Positions 46,701 through 58,828 of a DNA stretch of 64,000 bases are shown here, piece after piece. This stretch comes from Hypomesus transpacificus (lineage: Eukaryota > Chordata > Actinopteri > Osmeriformes > Osmeridae), in the NCBI RefSeq assembly GCF_021917145.1, contig NC_061060.1, positions 12,068,366 to 12,132,365 of the forward strand, read 5' to 3'. How positions within the stretch are numbered: the first letter of the stretch is position 1; each line of letters begins with the position of its first letter. The notes under the pieces are model-generated. The model was given only the letters and a program-made list of their open reading frames with translations. It did no database searches and had not been told where the DNA came from. The position numbers were made by a program, and so were the translations under genes.

Positions 46701-49700
46701 CTTGGGGTTTGTTTTGCTGGTGTGGTTGCTATGGCGGTTCCTTTGCTTGGGGTTGGTTTAGCTGGGGTAGGTATGGCCACAGCTTTAGTGGTCGCTGTTA
46801 CCAATGCTGTTTTGGGTGGGGGGGGTAATTCCACACTTTCATCTTCACTATCTGATGATGCGGATTCACTACTTGATTCACTCGAGTCTTTGCTAGTCTT
46901 AGAAGTTGTGGATACAACTTTACTTGGGGTTGGTTTAGCTGGTGTGGTTGCTATGGTGGTTCCTTTGCTTGGGGTTGGTTTAGCTGGGGTAGATATGGAC
47001 ACACCTTTAGTGGTCACTGTTACCGATGCTGTTTTGGGTGGGGGGGGTAATTCCACACTTTCATCTTCACTATCTGATGATGCGGATTCACTACTTGATT
47101 CACTCGAGTCTTTGCTAGTCTTAGAAGTTGTGGATACAACTTTACTTGGGGTTGGTTTAGCGAGTGTGGTTGCTTTGGCGGTTCCTTTGCTTGGGGTTGG
47201 TTTAGCTGGGGTAGGTATGGCCACACTTTTAGTGGTCACTGTTACCAATGCTGTTTTGGGTGGGGGGGGTAATTCCACACTCTCATCCTCACTATCTGAG
47301 GATGCGGATTCACTACTAGATTCACTCGAGTCTTTGCTAATCTTAGAAGTTGTGGATACAACTTTACTTGGGGTTGGTTTAGCTGGTGTGGTTGCTATGG
47401 TGGTTCCTTTGCTTGGGGTTGGTTTAGCTGGGGTAGGTATGGACACACCTTTAGTGGTCACTGTTACCGATGCTGTTTTGGGTGGGGGGGGTAATTCCAC
47501 ACTTTCATCTTCACTATCTGATGATGCTGATTCGCTACTTGATTCACTGGAGTCTTTGCTAGTCTTAGAAGTTTTGGATACAACTTTACTTGGGGTTGGT
47601 TTAGCTGGTGTGGTTGCTATGGCGGTTGTTTTGCTTGGGGTTGATTTAGCTGGGGTAAGTATGGCCGCAGCTTTAGTGGTTGGTGTTGTCGGTGTAGAGG
47701 TTGATTTTGGACTCTCCTCTTCACTATCTGATGAAGACATAGTGGTGTCACTGTCTACGGCTGTCTGGGGCTCTATACCGGCTGATAGTGGGATACTGGG
47801 AGCGGAGATGGCTGACTGCTTGGCCTTGGTAGAAGCTGCGGCTGCAAGAATTGACATATTGGCTGGTTCTGCTGTTGAGGGCTTTTAAAAACATTTAACA
47901 AACAAAAACAAGTTATTTCTGTTCAGGATCTTAAGAGATTAATAAAAATACAATTGTTTGGTTTTGACATCCCCTAGTTTTGACATTTCTTGAAAATCAT
48001 CAGCCATCTACAACAACCAACTAGAAATCAATAAACTGGTGTTTGGAACATCCAGTATAAGTTATCATAAACAAGTGTAACTAACATGATAACTCACCGT
48101 AGCCGGACCCTCATCCTCGCTGTCTGAGGATGTGTCATTACTCTCGCTGGACAACTCTGGAGGAGCAGCCGGAGACTTGGCTTTGACAGAGGAGGCAGCG
48201 GAGGGCTTGGCCGTGGTGGAGGAGGGGGTGGAGGAGGGGGCTATCAGGGGCTTAGCTGAGGACAGCTTAGGAGCTGACTTGTTGTTAGGAGTGGCAGGAG
48301 TCTGCAGAAGAAACCGATCATTTTAGTATTTTCAGTCTAACCATCCGTCTAATAATAAACTCATGTTAATATTGTTGCAAGAAACTGCACTATTGTGTGA
48401 GTAACAACATCAGCGTATGCATCTCCACCCTTCCTCGTGCTTCACCTGTGGCAGTAGACTCTGACTTGCTTCTTCTTCCTCTGAGCTGCTGGTGGTGGAC
48501 TCACTGTCAGAACCTTCCGGCTGTTTCTTGCTGGGGGTTGGTGGAGTGATCTTTGACCCTGCCTTGACCTTAGAAGTTGGCACATGGTTGGCTGCAGGGA
48601 ACTTGGCAGGGCTGGCGATCGGAGGCTTAGTCTTGTCTGGTGCTGAATAGAGTTATAAGACATGAACCATCTCCAAGCGGGATACAGGATTACCAATTCT
48701 ACGCAGTTCAGTGAGGAAAGATGAAGATCAGAGAGATACGAAATGTTCATACTGATGTCATCAGAGTGGTCAAATCAATGTTAAAAATAATTGTCTGTCT
48801 ATGCATTCAGTATGCACAATACACTATTCTGTATTGTTTTTCTATCAATTTGTCACTAATTTCCTTTAGGAAGCACAAAGACTAGTACAATGGTTCTCAA
48901 TCCTGGTCCTCAGGGAACTCCGGTCCAGTCCTGCATGTTTTAAATGTTTCCCTGATCCAACACATCTGATTCCAATGAAGAAGTTGTTACCAGTCTTCTG
49001 CTGAGCTACCCATTCATTTGAATGAGGTGTGTTGGAGCAGGGAAACATTCAAAACGTGCAGAACCGGAGGTACCTAAGGGACCAGGGCTGAGATCCACTG
49101 GCAATGTGGCAGAAGATGCAACTTTGCTGCTACCTTTGACAGGTGTGGTCTCCTCCTCTGAGTCAGAGGTCTCTGTGCTGCTATCCGGGTCAGCTTGACG
49201 CTCTTTTGGCAGCTCTGAGGAATCTGCTACTTTGCAGGTCTTTGCATCTTCAGATACACTGAGAAGGACAACAGCAAAAATACAACACTGTTAGTGTTGC
49301 GAGTCACACAACAATGTAAAAAAATGTAGCAACTAGATGTCAAACGAGAACAACGAAACAGATCTTATACTCACTCCCCGGACCATTTGTTGTACATGTC
49401 CAAAAGTGAGCTGGACAATGCTGCTGTCTCTCCCTATTGAACATTCAGACAGAGGATCAGAATTACAATGTTAAATTTGCATCATCGGCTTCTGCATTGC
49501 ATGCTTAATTGTCCACATAAATGCAAGTAGATAATACCGTAGGTAGGCAGCATCCTGCATTACTATGTAACAACAACGTGCAGTTCAGTCACTGATATCA
49601 GAGTTTTAACTTTCAATAATGTAAAAATGAAACTCATTTTGTGCGCAGCATTGCGTGCATGGAATCCCATTCATTCTAAACAGACGTCTTTCGCTAAGTC

Positions 49701-49925
49701 TTCCAAAGGAGGTATTAGATACAGAATTGTCAACTGCATTGCATTCACAGACCCGAAACAACCAGTTTGTCTGCAAGAGGGGCGCTATAAGAAGTTGGCT
49801 CTCTTGACCTGTGGAACATGCTTTCGGAGCTTCTCTGCCGCCTTCTGGAAACCGTTCTCCTTCAAATGCCGATAGATCAAGTGGATCAAATCGTGTTTGG
49901 ACTCATGCTTTTCTTTTGAAGACAT
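43735..49925 (-). CDS. tcof1: Treacle (nucleolar ribosome-biogenesis protein), 11 exons
   Basis: Treacle promotes rRNA gene transcription and pre-rRNA processing in the nucleolus; its loss causes a craniofacial neural-crest syndrome in humans. Exons on the minus strand: 49925-49809, 49433-49375, 49258-49134, 48642-48446, 48301-48098, 47881-46613, 46481-46245, 45666-45477, 45104-44277, 44020-43908, 43761-43735; 3366 nt, 1121 aa. A LisH-like N-terminus (HDLIHLIYRHLKENGFQKAA, then SLLDMYNKW) is followed by alternating Ser/Glu-rich acidic blocks and Lys/Pro/Thr-rich basic linkers, then a Lys-rich C-terminus ending KRKSSKST, probably nuclear/nucleolar localisation signals. NOLC1 is the alternative, but its conserved C-terminal domain is absent and the arsi neighbour fits TCOF1. 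Low-complexity sequence makes direct alignment weak; identity rests on the LisH start, architecture and synteny. Confidence 0.88.
46028..46127. repeat. Inverted-repeat MITE-like hairpin in tcof1 intron
   Basis: Left arm gctgattttagaacaggtaa and right arm ttacctgttctaaaatcagg are near-perfect reverse complements of about 30 bp, separated by about 35 bp (ggcacgacgcgaagcggagtgcc). It could fold into a strong hairpin in the pre-mRNA. It lies in the intron between the exons at 45666 and 46245. Confidence 0.75.
46620..47700 (-). repeat. tcof1: 222-bp coding tandem repeat in tcof1
   Basis: The tcof1 exon 46613-47881 is built from a 222-bp (74-codon) unit. On the plus strand the landmark aattccacac recurs at 46827, 47049, 47271 and 47493, with a partial unit at each end, about five copies in all. 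Each unit encodes an acidic SSESASSDSEDESVELPPPP segment and a basic TPAKPTPSKG segment, so each repeat is one acidic/basic module of treacle. Copies are nearly identical at the nucleotide level. Confidence 0.9.
48888..49100. repeat. Palindromic interspersed repeat in tcof1 intron 3
   Basis: Left half caatggttctcaatcctggt, then cctgcatgttttaaatgttt; the right half reads back as cagtggatctcagccctggt and acgttttgaatgtttccctg. Long, imperfect terminal inverted repeats around a short centre are typical of a very common fish hAT-type MITE. No TSD confirmed. It ends about 33 bp from the exon at 49134. Confidence 0.7.
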
Positions 49926-51951
49926 GGTCTACCACTAATGCAACACAAAACAATGAAACGTATCGTACAAACAATCTAAACTGCCCACTGTAGCTTAAGT
50001 TCCTTCCAATTCCTACATCGCGCACATTACACTTTCAACTTTGACCTATACTCATCGTTCCGCAAAGGCACGGAGGCATTGTGGGATCTGTAGTGTGAGA
50101 AACACCCTGCAAACTCACTTGTCCTTGATTCTGGCCTGTATTCTCTTAACCTCCGTAAATGTCTCAGTTATAAATGTAAACAAAAAGTATATATATAACA
50201 TCATGAATATTCATTCATATTTCGAAACAAGTCAAAACCATTTATTGATTTATTTTCAGTTCGTTTTTGAAAAAGCAGGCTGGAAATGAGAGCTGAGCCT
50301 GAGCTGTGTTCACTGGTCATTATGATCCTGAATTAACTACTGTGAGGGTATCCAGTCCACCCATACAAAGCTCCTTTCTCTTTGTAAGGCCTTCCCTGTA
50401 TGAAATGCTTTGCGTTGAGGGAAGCAACAAAAATAAAAGCCCCAATCACACTTCCTGTTTAAGAGCATGAAAACAAACCTATGTGAACAGACGATGTCTA
50501 TATAATCCGGGAGAGTGCAAAAAGACCCTCCCTATTGAGTTATGTATTTATGGAACAAGATATCTGAACACCACAAAAAACTTAAAAGACAATTTTTTCT
50601 GTTTAAAACTTCCCTTCACATGTGTCCAGAAACCATCCTCAGTTTTTTTATGCATTGATTTAACCCTATTGTTCTGACACAACATCAATTCTTATGGTTT
50701 TTCTCTGGTTAACAGTGATGTTTCCTGTTCATTCTTTATGTCAGTAATTTCACACAATCAGCTGCAGTAAAAGAAGTTGAGGGTTGATTTAAAATGTGTG
50801 TGTGAGCGGGGAGGAGGAGGAGGGGGGGGGCAATGGAATCAATTCAAAGCTACCATCTCTGCTGAAACCTCACCTGTCTCTCACTTGAGATTTATTTGAG
50901 TTTCATCCACTACTTGTTTCATCTGCTATGTGATGAATTGGTATTTCTAATGCTGGGTGATTCCGTTGTGTGATTTATTTGTGTTTCTCCTGTGGGTTTT
51001 TGGAACAGCCTCATCAGCTGTTCTCAGCATCGTAGCAGGATCAACATCCCGAAGACACAAGGAGGAAAAAGTATTGATCCAGTTACAAATCAAACAGACA
51101 AAAATAACTATTTTGCCATTGTGGTTTAACAGGCAGATATGTTTGGTTAAGGTTGGACGGAGAGTAAAAGTTCTGGAACTATGATGCCTCGGGGTTGGTA
51201 TAAAAGATTTGGGTGCTTATGTGGTGAAGTCTTTAAAGACAGTTAGTCGAAACAGACCACCTGGAAGTGAATGTGAGAGCCAGAGGAGGTGGTGAGGTGG
51301 TTTCCTGGGGTCAACCTGGGGGAGATTGTCAGGTAAGAAGAAGGTCATTAGAAGCATGTGGCTGAAAGAACCCCTTTCACAAGAGTCGAACCAGGAAAGG
51401 AAAGCATTGACTCAACACCAAAACTTAGTGGGTTTTAATGAGTTGGTCTTACCAAGCTTGATTTTACACCTTCCAGGACAAGATTTTGCACACACACACA
51501 CACACACTGTGGTGCAAATTTTACTTAACAGCAGACTCAACTCCAACTCTCAGGGTTTTGATGGAAGGGACCACCAAAGTTTAATGGTAGAATAAAATGT
51601 TGCAAAATTAGAAATAGAATACTTCCTCTGTTCATTTTTACTGGTCATCATCTACTGTACTGCACCTTCATTTTTTTACCCAGGGAAACTTTCCTTTCCA
51701 GGGGCTGGGTTCCTAAGAAACAGGCAGCAGGGTCAGCTGTTTATTCAGACCAGCCTTGTTAATGGCTGGTCTGAATATTTCACAGAAATAAACACACCTT
51801 CTACATTCCTTAAAGCCAGCCTCTGACATGTGTGCACCAGTGCTCTCTATTCTATAGGTAATTAACTGCAGCTTAAACCACAATTGGTTTCTTGTCACTA
51901 ATATTTCAGAATCTGTCATTATGTAGAAAGTTGCAAAAATCGAACATCGAA
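49926..51951. other. Intergenic, tcof1 promoter side
   Basis: The tcof1 promoter and 5' UTR (minus strand) should lie in the first few hundred bases; no TATA box is seen. A plus-strand ggtataaaag at about 51200 is followed about 130 bp later by a consensus donor (tcaggtaagaag, 51330), which could be an unidentified first exon. No conserved coding sequence was recognised. Confidence 0.4.
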
Positions 51952-52151
51952 GGGAGTCAGATGGCTGAGCGGTGAGGGAGTCGGGCTAGTAATCAGAAGG
52001 TTGCCGGATCGATTTCCCGCCGTGCCAAATGACGCTGTGTCCTTGGGCAAGGCACTTCACCCTACTTGCCTCGGGGGGAATGTCCCTGTACTTACAGTAA
52101 GTCGCTCTGGATAAGAGCGTCTGCTAAATGACTAAATGTAAATTTAAATGT
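51952..52151 (+). mobile_element. tRNA-derived SINE (copy 2)
   Basis: Same family as 20092-20290: box A tggctgagcggtgaggg, box B gttgccggatcgatt, tail ctaaatgtaaatttaaatg. TSD about ACATC on both sides (51944-51948; 52152-52156). Confidence 0.85.
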
Positions 52152-52156
52152 ACATC

Positions 52157-54630
52157 AAAACCCAATTTTCATCCAGTGGAAAAACAGATCAAACTGCTTT
52201 TCTGCAATTTCTCAGGAAGAAAAAAAAGAAAAAGAAAAAAAGAAAGAGCAAGAAAGGTAGGAGGAGAGGAACCAGACAGAGTAAATGAGAGAGAGGGGCG
52301 GTAGAGGGAGGCGGGTAAAAGTGAAAAAAGGGAGTGAGAACATGCAGGTTTACTGGAAGGCGTGCGTCGATTAGAAAGGAGGTAGTGTTCAAGGTGAGAC
52401 GCACACCAACCATATTCAATAACAGAGCCTCTTCCTGCGCCAAACTCTACATCTGGTGCTGACCAGCACAGAAGCAGCAGCACGTCTCACAACTGAACTG
52501 CCGTTTCATCTCATTATTGCTGTGGCACATCGGAGGAAGTGCAGAAAAGTCCAGAAACGTACAAAAATATTATTTTTGCGTAGGATGCTAATAGGATAGT
52601 GTATGCGTTTGTGTTAGACTGGCATATAGCCTACGTTTAAGGTGCATTTAACTGACAAAATATTTGTTGTCAGTCAGACTAACTCAGATAGGGTAACTAT
52701 TGGCATATGCTCTAACGTTTTATCTGACCGGAAAATAAATATCCGTCAGTTCAAAAGTAGGCCTAAATAGAAACATGATGTCGATGGATTATAGCGGCTA
52801 ACGCCAGTGTTTCCATGTGTTAGCAACAAGTGTATGAAGTTGTGCGCTCCCTGGTGAAACCGTTGTGAGTCTGTATTCTGGAAATGTAGCCTGTTTTGTT
52901 AGTCAAACTGTACATTTAAGAATCAGCCAGAGATTATTGTGAATGGACATTTATATATTTTTATTTTGTTTTCTATGTCAGTGTCCTGAGCCCACTGCCG
53001 TATGTTCTTTGGAAACATTTTGTTTTAATTATTTTGTTTTGGCCTTTCTGTCAGATTGCCGAACGCAGCTAGGGTACCCTGTTTTTTTTTTCATTGTCTT
53101 TCAGTGAAATATGAAATCTTTGATTAAAAAGTAATTATGAAGTCGTAAAGGATATTGTAAAGGGTTGTTGTTATTTTTTACTAAAACACAGATGACATTG
53201 TTTGACAAACAAACAAGAACCAGATTATGTTCTCAATGTTGAAAAAGGAACATGGCATCAGTAACGATAAAAAAATGTTTCGATGTTTTGATTGATTACC
53301 AGGAGTCACAATATCCTACGGAAATATATTAAACAGGAGTATCTAATTCAGGCATAGCCAAATGAAACCAAAGCTGAGTTGCCAAATTTATTATGTGTTT
53401 GCTGCATAGCAAACTGGGCTCTGACTTCTGTGCATCCTCTTAACCTTGTGTGCCAATGACTAGGTCACTGGGTTGTGTATCCTTCAACACATTAAAAGGG
53501 TCTGAGAATGTGATTTAGTAGAACACTACCTGACATGGTGTATCGTTGTTTCCAGTGCCTCACCTGTAAATGGGTCCGAAACCTTGATCTTTTTACCCCA
53601 CACTTAGTGAATTATAAATCCTGGCACTGGCATTTACAGCGACCCTCATTTTGACATTGTGTCAACATCAAATTAAAACATACAAATTCATTAAAAAAGT
53701 ATACTGTATATGTGCTGCTGTTTGGGGCTTGTAAGGTTGCCTTATGGGAGTATTGTAAAGTTAGTTATGTTCCAAACTTACAATCATTAAGCAGACAGTT
53801 GGTGTCCCAAATATAGAAGACATCTCAAAAGAACTGACTAACTGACAATAAATGAGTGCCTCTGAAACAGAATATTGATCATTGTATACTTTATTTGTAC
53901 AGTTAGTTATTTTATTCCCCTGGCATATCAGAGTTAGGCCTGCAGTCACTACCAATACAGACATCCACCAAGAAGATTCCCTGGAGAAACAGTCTCACAT
54001 TGATGTCATGAAAATTACTCCAATGTCTCTCTGATGGTTTATATGCTGAGTTCTTATTTGCAAATGTATTTAGCACAGGATCTGTGTTAAGCCACTTCCT
54101 GATCTTCGTAACCCTGTATGAGAAAGGGAAGTAACTGGTGGTGTTGGTGTAGCTTTTGCGATGACACATCTCTATCCAGGGCCCTGATCCCCTCACTTGA
54201 AGAAAGCTCAGTAACCCTAAGTCAACAAACATGGAAAGCGTAAACCCCAGGTGCAGCTCACTCCCTTTTCTCCCTCTTTCTCCCGCCGTGACCTGCCTTC
54301 CACTGCGACGCTCATGAATGACTAGCACAGCCCACCTTGGCTACAGAGTAAACCTAACAAGCCCTGTGCCCTTCGAGGAGGTCCCTACATTCCCCCACGA
54401 GTCTGCCCTAACTTTTTCCCAAGAACTACAATCACCATCTGCCAGTTCTGCTCTTTTATAGCCAAAAAAGGTTCACTGTACCACCCAAATTATACATTTG
54501 CTGTTGCCTTTTTCCCAGTGACTTGTAGTGGTTTTAGTACAGTTTTGCTAAAACTGTTTAGAAGCTTCACTGTAAAGTTTTTCTCTTTTTTATTTCCCTT
54601 TTCAATACCGTTTAATGTTGTTGTTTAAGT
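52157..54630. other. Intergenic, no gene recognised
   Basis: Includes a purine-rich gaagaaaaaaaagaaaaaga tract at about 52215-52250. Otherwise it is AT-rich sequence with short unconvincing frames. The minus-strand open stretch at 53912-54328 has no recognisable domain and no splice-supported partners. Confidence 0.4.
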
Positions 54631-54637
54631 ACTAGTC

Positions 54638-54831
54638 TAGGGAGTCAGGTGGCTGAGCGGGGAGAGCATCGGGCTAGTAATCTGAAGGTTGCCAGTTCGA
54701 TTCCCGGCCGGTGCACGGACGTTGTGTCCTTGGGCAAGGAACTTCACCCTACTTGCCTCGGGGAGAATGTCCCTGTACTTACTGTAAGTCGCTCTTATGA
54801 GCGTCTGCTAAATGACTAAACGTAAATGTAA
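54638..54831 (+). mobile_element. tRNA-derived SINE (copy 3)
   Basis: Same family; box A ggtggctgagcggggaga, box B gttgccagttcgattcc (closest to consensus of the copies), and an L2-like tail missing a few bases (gctcttatgagcgtctgct). Perfect 7-bp TSD ACTAGTC at 54631-54637 and 54832-54838. Confidence 0.9.
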
Positions 54832-55045
54832 ACTAGTCAGCCCATTTCAGTCAATCAAGAGGAAATCTGAAATGTTGCCAAAAAGCCGTAGGCAAAAATC
54901 CTTTTACACATACAGGATCACTAAAGACTCAGTCAAGGTGATTTCCTGCCTGGTCGAGTGGCTCTTTGACGGTGGCCAGCTAGTAGATGTTATCATGAGT
55001 GCATGTGTGTAAGGCCGGTGTCTTAGACTCTGGTCCCCCTCAGAC

Positions 55046-55640
55046 CTCAAGTTCAAGTTCAAGTTCAAGTCTTTTATTTGTCAGGTGCACAGAGCAACAC
55101 AAGGTTAGACTGGGCACTGAAATTCTTAAGACAAGACAACGCAAGCACTTGGCATAACATAACATATAAGTACACAGAACAAATTTACATCTATGCTGAG
55201 CTTAGATAAGTGAACTTCCTAAATATACAGATAGCAATAAATAAACGACTATACTAACCCTAACACTAAAACTTCCTAAATTACAGATAACAATAAATAG
55301 TACGCTATACTAACCCTAATACCAAAAAAAAAAAAAAAAAACCTGTTACAACCCTATAAACTAATCTAACCTAAATGGAGTACAGTGCAGTAGTGCAAAT
55401 TTACAGATCAGTGACTTTGTCAATGACCAAACAGGAGCCTGGTGGCGAGGTACAGTAGTGCAATGTTACTGAAAGAGCAACCAGTAGCTGAAAGTGACAG
55501 TGTATAAGTGACTAGTGTGCAGTAAAAATGTCCATATCAGTGTCCATTGAGAAGCCTGATGACCCTTGGGTAGAAACTGTTGTCCAGTTTGCGTGTGCGC
55601 GACCGGATGCTGCGGTAACGCCTGCCAGAAGGCAACGGGG
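55046..55640. repeat. Interspersed repeat with aagttc microsatellite head
   Basis: Starts with tandem aagttc units (caagttcaagttcaagttca), then cttttatttgtcaggtgcac, and ends near ggatgctgcggtaacgcctg ccagaagg. The wording tagaaactgttgtccagttt and gcgcgaccggatgctgcgg is familiar from common teleost interspersed repeats. An 18-base A run at 55325 divides it. Classification not attempted. Confidence 0.55.
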
Positions 55641-56437
55641 TACCTGAAGGCAACTCTCCCTAAAAAGAAGGAAGAAAGAAAGAGTGTCTGTGAACCCAGA
55701 GCTCAGAACACTGTCTCTGATTGTGCCTACAAGAGGCCCCATAACTGCCCCTTGAATCCCCCCAATAAATGTTTTTATATGTTAGGCCCTCTTACTTGCA
55801 GTCTTGGTAACAAAGTCAGTATCATCCTTAGAGAATACCAGTATTAATGCATTTTCTATAGAGGCACATACTAAAATACAGTTTAAAACATACATGCGTG
55901 AAACAGCAATGCAAGTAGTTGAACAGAACACAATATTAACTGCAAACCCATGTGGCCCGTTGTTGGGATCTGCGATTAATGGAGTCCATTACTTCAATTC
56001 CACTGAGCAAATGTATGCCAGAATTAGTAGGCGTGTGTGTCTGTTTATATGACAAAGAGAGACTGTGGTAGGCTATATACAGCATATGAGGGGAGCTATG
56101 GGGTTCCTGTTTCAATGAACCAGTGCAAGTCAATCGGGCGGGGTTAATACGACCACTGGGGAAAGAGAAACGCTTTCTAAGGAGTTGAAACATTCTACCC
56201 ACGTAAGCAAAGGAGGTAGTTGCGCGCGTGATAACCAAGCATCATTACCTGCGCGAGAAGAGCTGGACACACCAGTGCAGTCGATGGACCTCTGATGTCA
56301 CACAACATAACGTACTTAGTTGACAGTGGAAATACATTTGCGTCATGCTTTCATCATTTACGAAGACACCGCGTTATACAATAGTAATATATTTTCCCAT
56401 GGGTAGGTTATAGGCGAACATTCAACCGCGCGCAATA
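55641..56437. other. arsi upstream region
   Basis: No coding sequence recognised. The arsi promoter and 5' UTR must lie in the right-hand part; no canonical TATA box is seen close to the ATG at 56438. Confidence 0.35.
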
Positions 56438-58789
56438 ATGGCAGCGTCAGCTTTAACAGGATTCTCCGTGGTCAGTTTGCTCAGCCTCGGTTACCTGTCG
56501 TGGGACTGGGTGAGCCCAAATCAAGTCGAGAACAAACCCGTACCGAACTTTGGAGACCAGTTACCGGTACCACAGCCACCACATATCATCTTTATAATGA
56601 CGGATGACCAGGGTTTCAACGACATCGGTTACCACGGCTCTGACATCAGGACGCCAACACTGGACAAGCTTGCCGCAGATGGAGTGAAGCTGGAAAATTA
56701 TTACATCCAACCCATTTGTACTCCTTCCCGCAGTCAGCTAATCACTGGCAGGTAAATGTGCATCTTACTACAGAATACTTGATTCATATGATTAATTATG
56801 AATATATTATTTTACATTTGTCAACAGTGGCGGTCCTGGCACATTTGGCGCCCCGGTGCAAGAGGCACGGTTTGCACCCTCCCCCCGGGATCGCCAACCT
56901 GCCCCCCCCTCCCCCCTTACCGGGGCGCAAACCAAAACGCGGACAAATGACGCATCGTTGTTGGTGCCCTCTGCTGGTAGTGTGTTTAAATCTCAAGGAT
57001 AGCTGGAGGGTTCAGTTACGTAATTTTATGCACTTGGGAAATTGGTTCGCCTTTGCCTAAAACCGCTACTGTTTGTCAGACTGGGATTCCGCTTGTCACC
57101 CACCCACATTACTGGTCAATTACAAGGACTTAGGTTGTTCATAAGTTGCCTATTTGTTTGACAAGTCTACATTAAGTTTGACTCAAATTATGTAGGCCAA
57201 ATATAGGCTCAATTTTTATGTTTAATCTTTTGTTAATCAAATGGAATTTTCTCCTTAAAAAAGAGTCTACTGCTTCTTTGGGCCAGACTGTTACTCATTT
57301 ACCAAAAATATAGTTATTATTGCTTTTGCGCCAACAATGACATTCTTCAGTTACTACATCCACCACAGCTTGTTGGCTTACTGTCCCTAGGTACCAGATC
57401 CACACTGGCCTCCAGCACTCTATCATCCGGCCCCGGCAGCCCAACTGCCTGCCTCTGGACCAGGTCACCCTGCCCCACAGGCTCCAGGAGGCTGGTTACG
57501 CCACACACATGGTGGGCAAGTGGCACCTGGGCTTCTACAAGAAAGAGTGCTTGCCCACTCGTCGTGGCTTCGACACGTACTTTGGCTCGCTGACGGGCAG
57601 CGTCGACTACTACACCTACGCTTCCTGCGACGGCCTAGGAGTGTGTGGCTTCGACCTCCACGAGGGCGAGACAGTGGCGTGGGGACAAGGGGGAAAGTAC
57701 TCCACCCACCTGTACACCCAGAGGGTGAGGAAGATCCTGGCGTCCCACGACCCCCAGGCCCAGCCGCTCTTCATCTTCCTGTCCTTCCAGGCGGTCCACA
57801 CCCCCCTGCAGTCTCCACGGGAGTACATCTATCCCTACCGGTCGCTAGGCAACGTGGCACGCAGGAAGTACGCAGCCATGGTGTCGGCCGTGGATGAGGC
57901 GGTGCGTAACGTGACCTACGCCCTGCGCAAGTACGGCTACTACCAGAACAGCGTTATCATATTTTCCACTGACAACGGCGGCCAGCCGTTCTCAGGAGGT
58001 AGCAACTGGCCGCTGAGGGGCCGAAAAGGCACCTACTGGGAGGGCGGAGTGAGGGGACTGGGGTTCGTCCACAGCCCCTTGTTGAGGAGAAAGAAGAGGG
58101 TGAGCAAGGCGCTGGTTCACATCACTGACTGGTACCCCACCCTGGTGGGTCTGGCTGGAGGCAACATGTCCCTGTCGGATGGGCTGGACGGTTACAACAT
58201 GTGGGGGGCGATTAGCGAGGGGAAGGAGTCACCCCGGCAGGAGATCCTCCACAACATCGACCCTCTGTACAACCTGGCGCGCAGCGGATCCTGGCAGGGA
58301 GGCTTTGGGATCTGGAACACGGCGGTCCAGGCCTCCATCCGAGCAGGAGACTGGAAGCTCCTGACAGGAGACCCTGGCTACGGAGACTGGACGCCCCCGC
58401 AGATGCTCCCGGGTTTCCCTGGTGGCTGGTGGAACCTGGAGCGCCACATCCAGCCGCAGAAGTCCGTCTGGCTGTTCAACATCTCAGGCGATCCCTACGA
58501 ACGCTACGACCAGGCTGAGAAGCGACCAGATGTGGTCAAAGAGCTGCTAGCCAGGTTAGCGTTCTATAACCGCACCGCAGTGCCGGTGCGGTATCCCGCC
58601 GAGGACCCGAGGGCCAACCCGGAGCTGAACGGGGGGGCGTGGGGACCCTGGGTGGGGGACGAGGATGAAGATAACTGGGACGGAGTCTACCACAAGAAAA
58701 GTAAGGACAGCAAGAAGAAATATAATCTGTCCAAAACCAGGTCATTCTTCAGAAAACTCAATACCAGGATCATGTCCAACAGAATATGA
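56438..58789 (+). CDS. arsi: Arylsulfatase I, 2 exons
   Basis: Secreted or endoplasmic-reticulum arylsulfatase of the ARSB/ARSI/ARSJ group, hydrolysing sulfate esters after conversion of its active-site Cys to formylglycine. Exons 56438-56751 and 57391-58789; 1713 nt, 570 aa (human ARSI is about the same length). Residues 1-20 are a hydrophobic signal-like segment. Metal-binding [14 protein letters not shown] is followed by the sulfatase signature [12 protein letters not shown], with Cys94 as the formylglycine site, at the end of exon 1. Exon 2 has [38 protein letters not shown] and the basic C-terminal tail typical of ARSI ([19 protein letters not shown]). All catalytic motifs look intact. 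Adjacent tcof1 supports ARSI rather than ARSJ. Confidence 0.95.
56825..57071. mobile_element. hAT MITE in the arsi intron
   Basis: 247 bp, ends CAGTGGCGGTCC and, reading in from the right, CAGTAGCGGTT. The 8-bp TSD is TTTGTCAA (56817-56824) versus TTTGTCAG (57072-57079), one mismatch. Same family, inverted, as 34938-35144. Confidence 0.85.
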
Positions 58790-58828
58790 TGAGGATTTTG
58801 AATGTTAAAACATAACTTTTGTTTACAG

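Noticed and set aside
46587-47888. 433-codon plus-strand open frame rich in LLGVGLAGV
   Set aside because: It is the exact antisense of the tcof1 repeat exon; the pattern comes from the 222-bp repeat, and splice sites and frame support the minus strand.
53912-54328. 138-codon minus-strand frame
   Set aside because: No recognisable domain, splice partners or conserved motifs; length is within chance expectation here.
54638-54831. tRNA gene suggested by box A and box B
   Set aside because: The sequence continues into an L2-like tail with a TSD and occurs four times in the window; it is a SINE head and does not fold as a mature tRNA.
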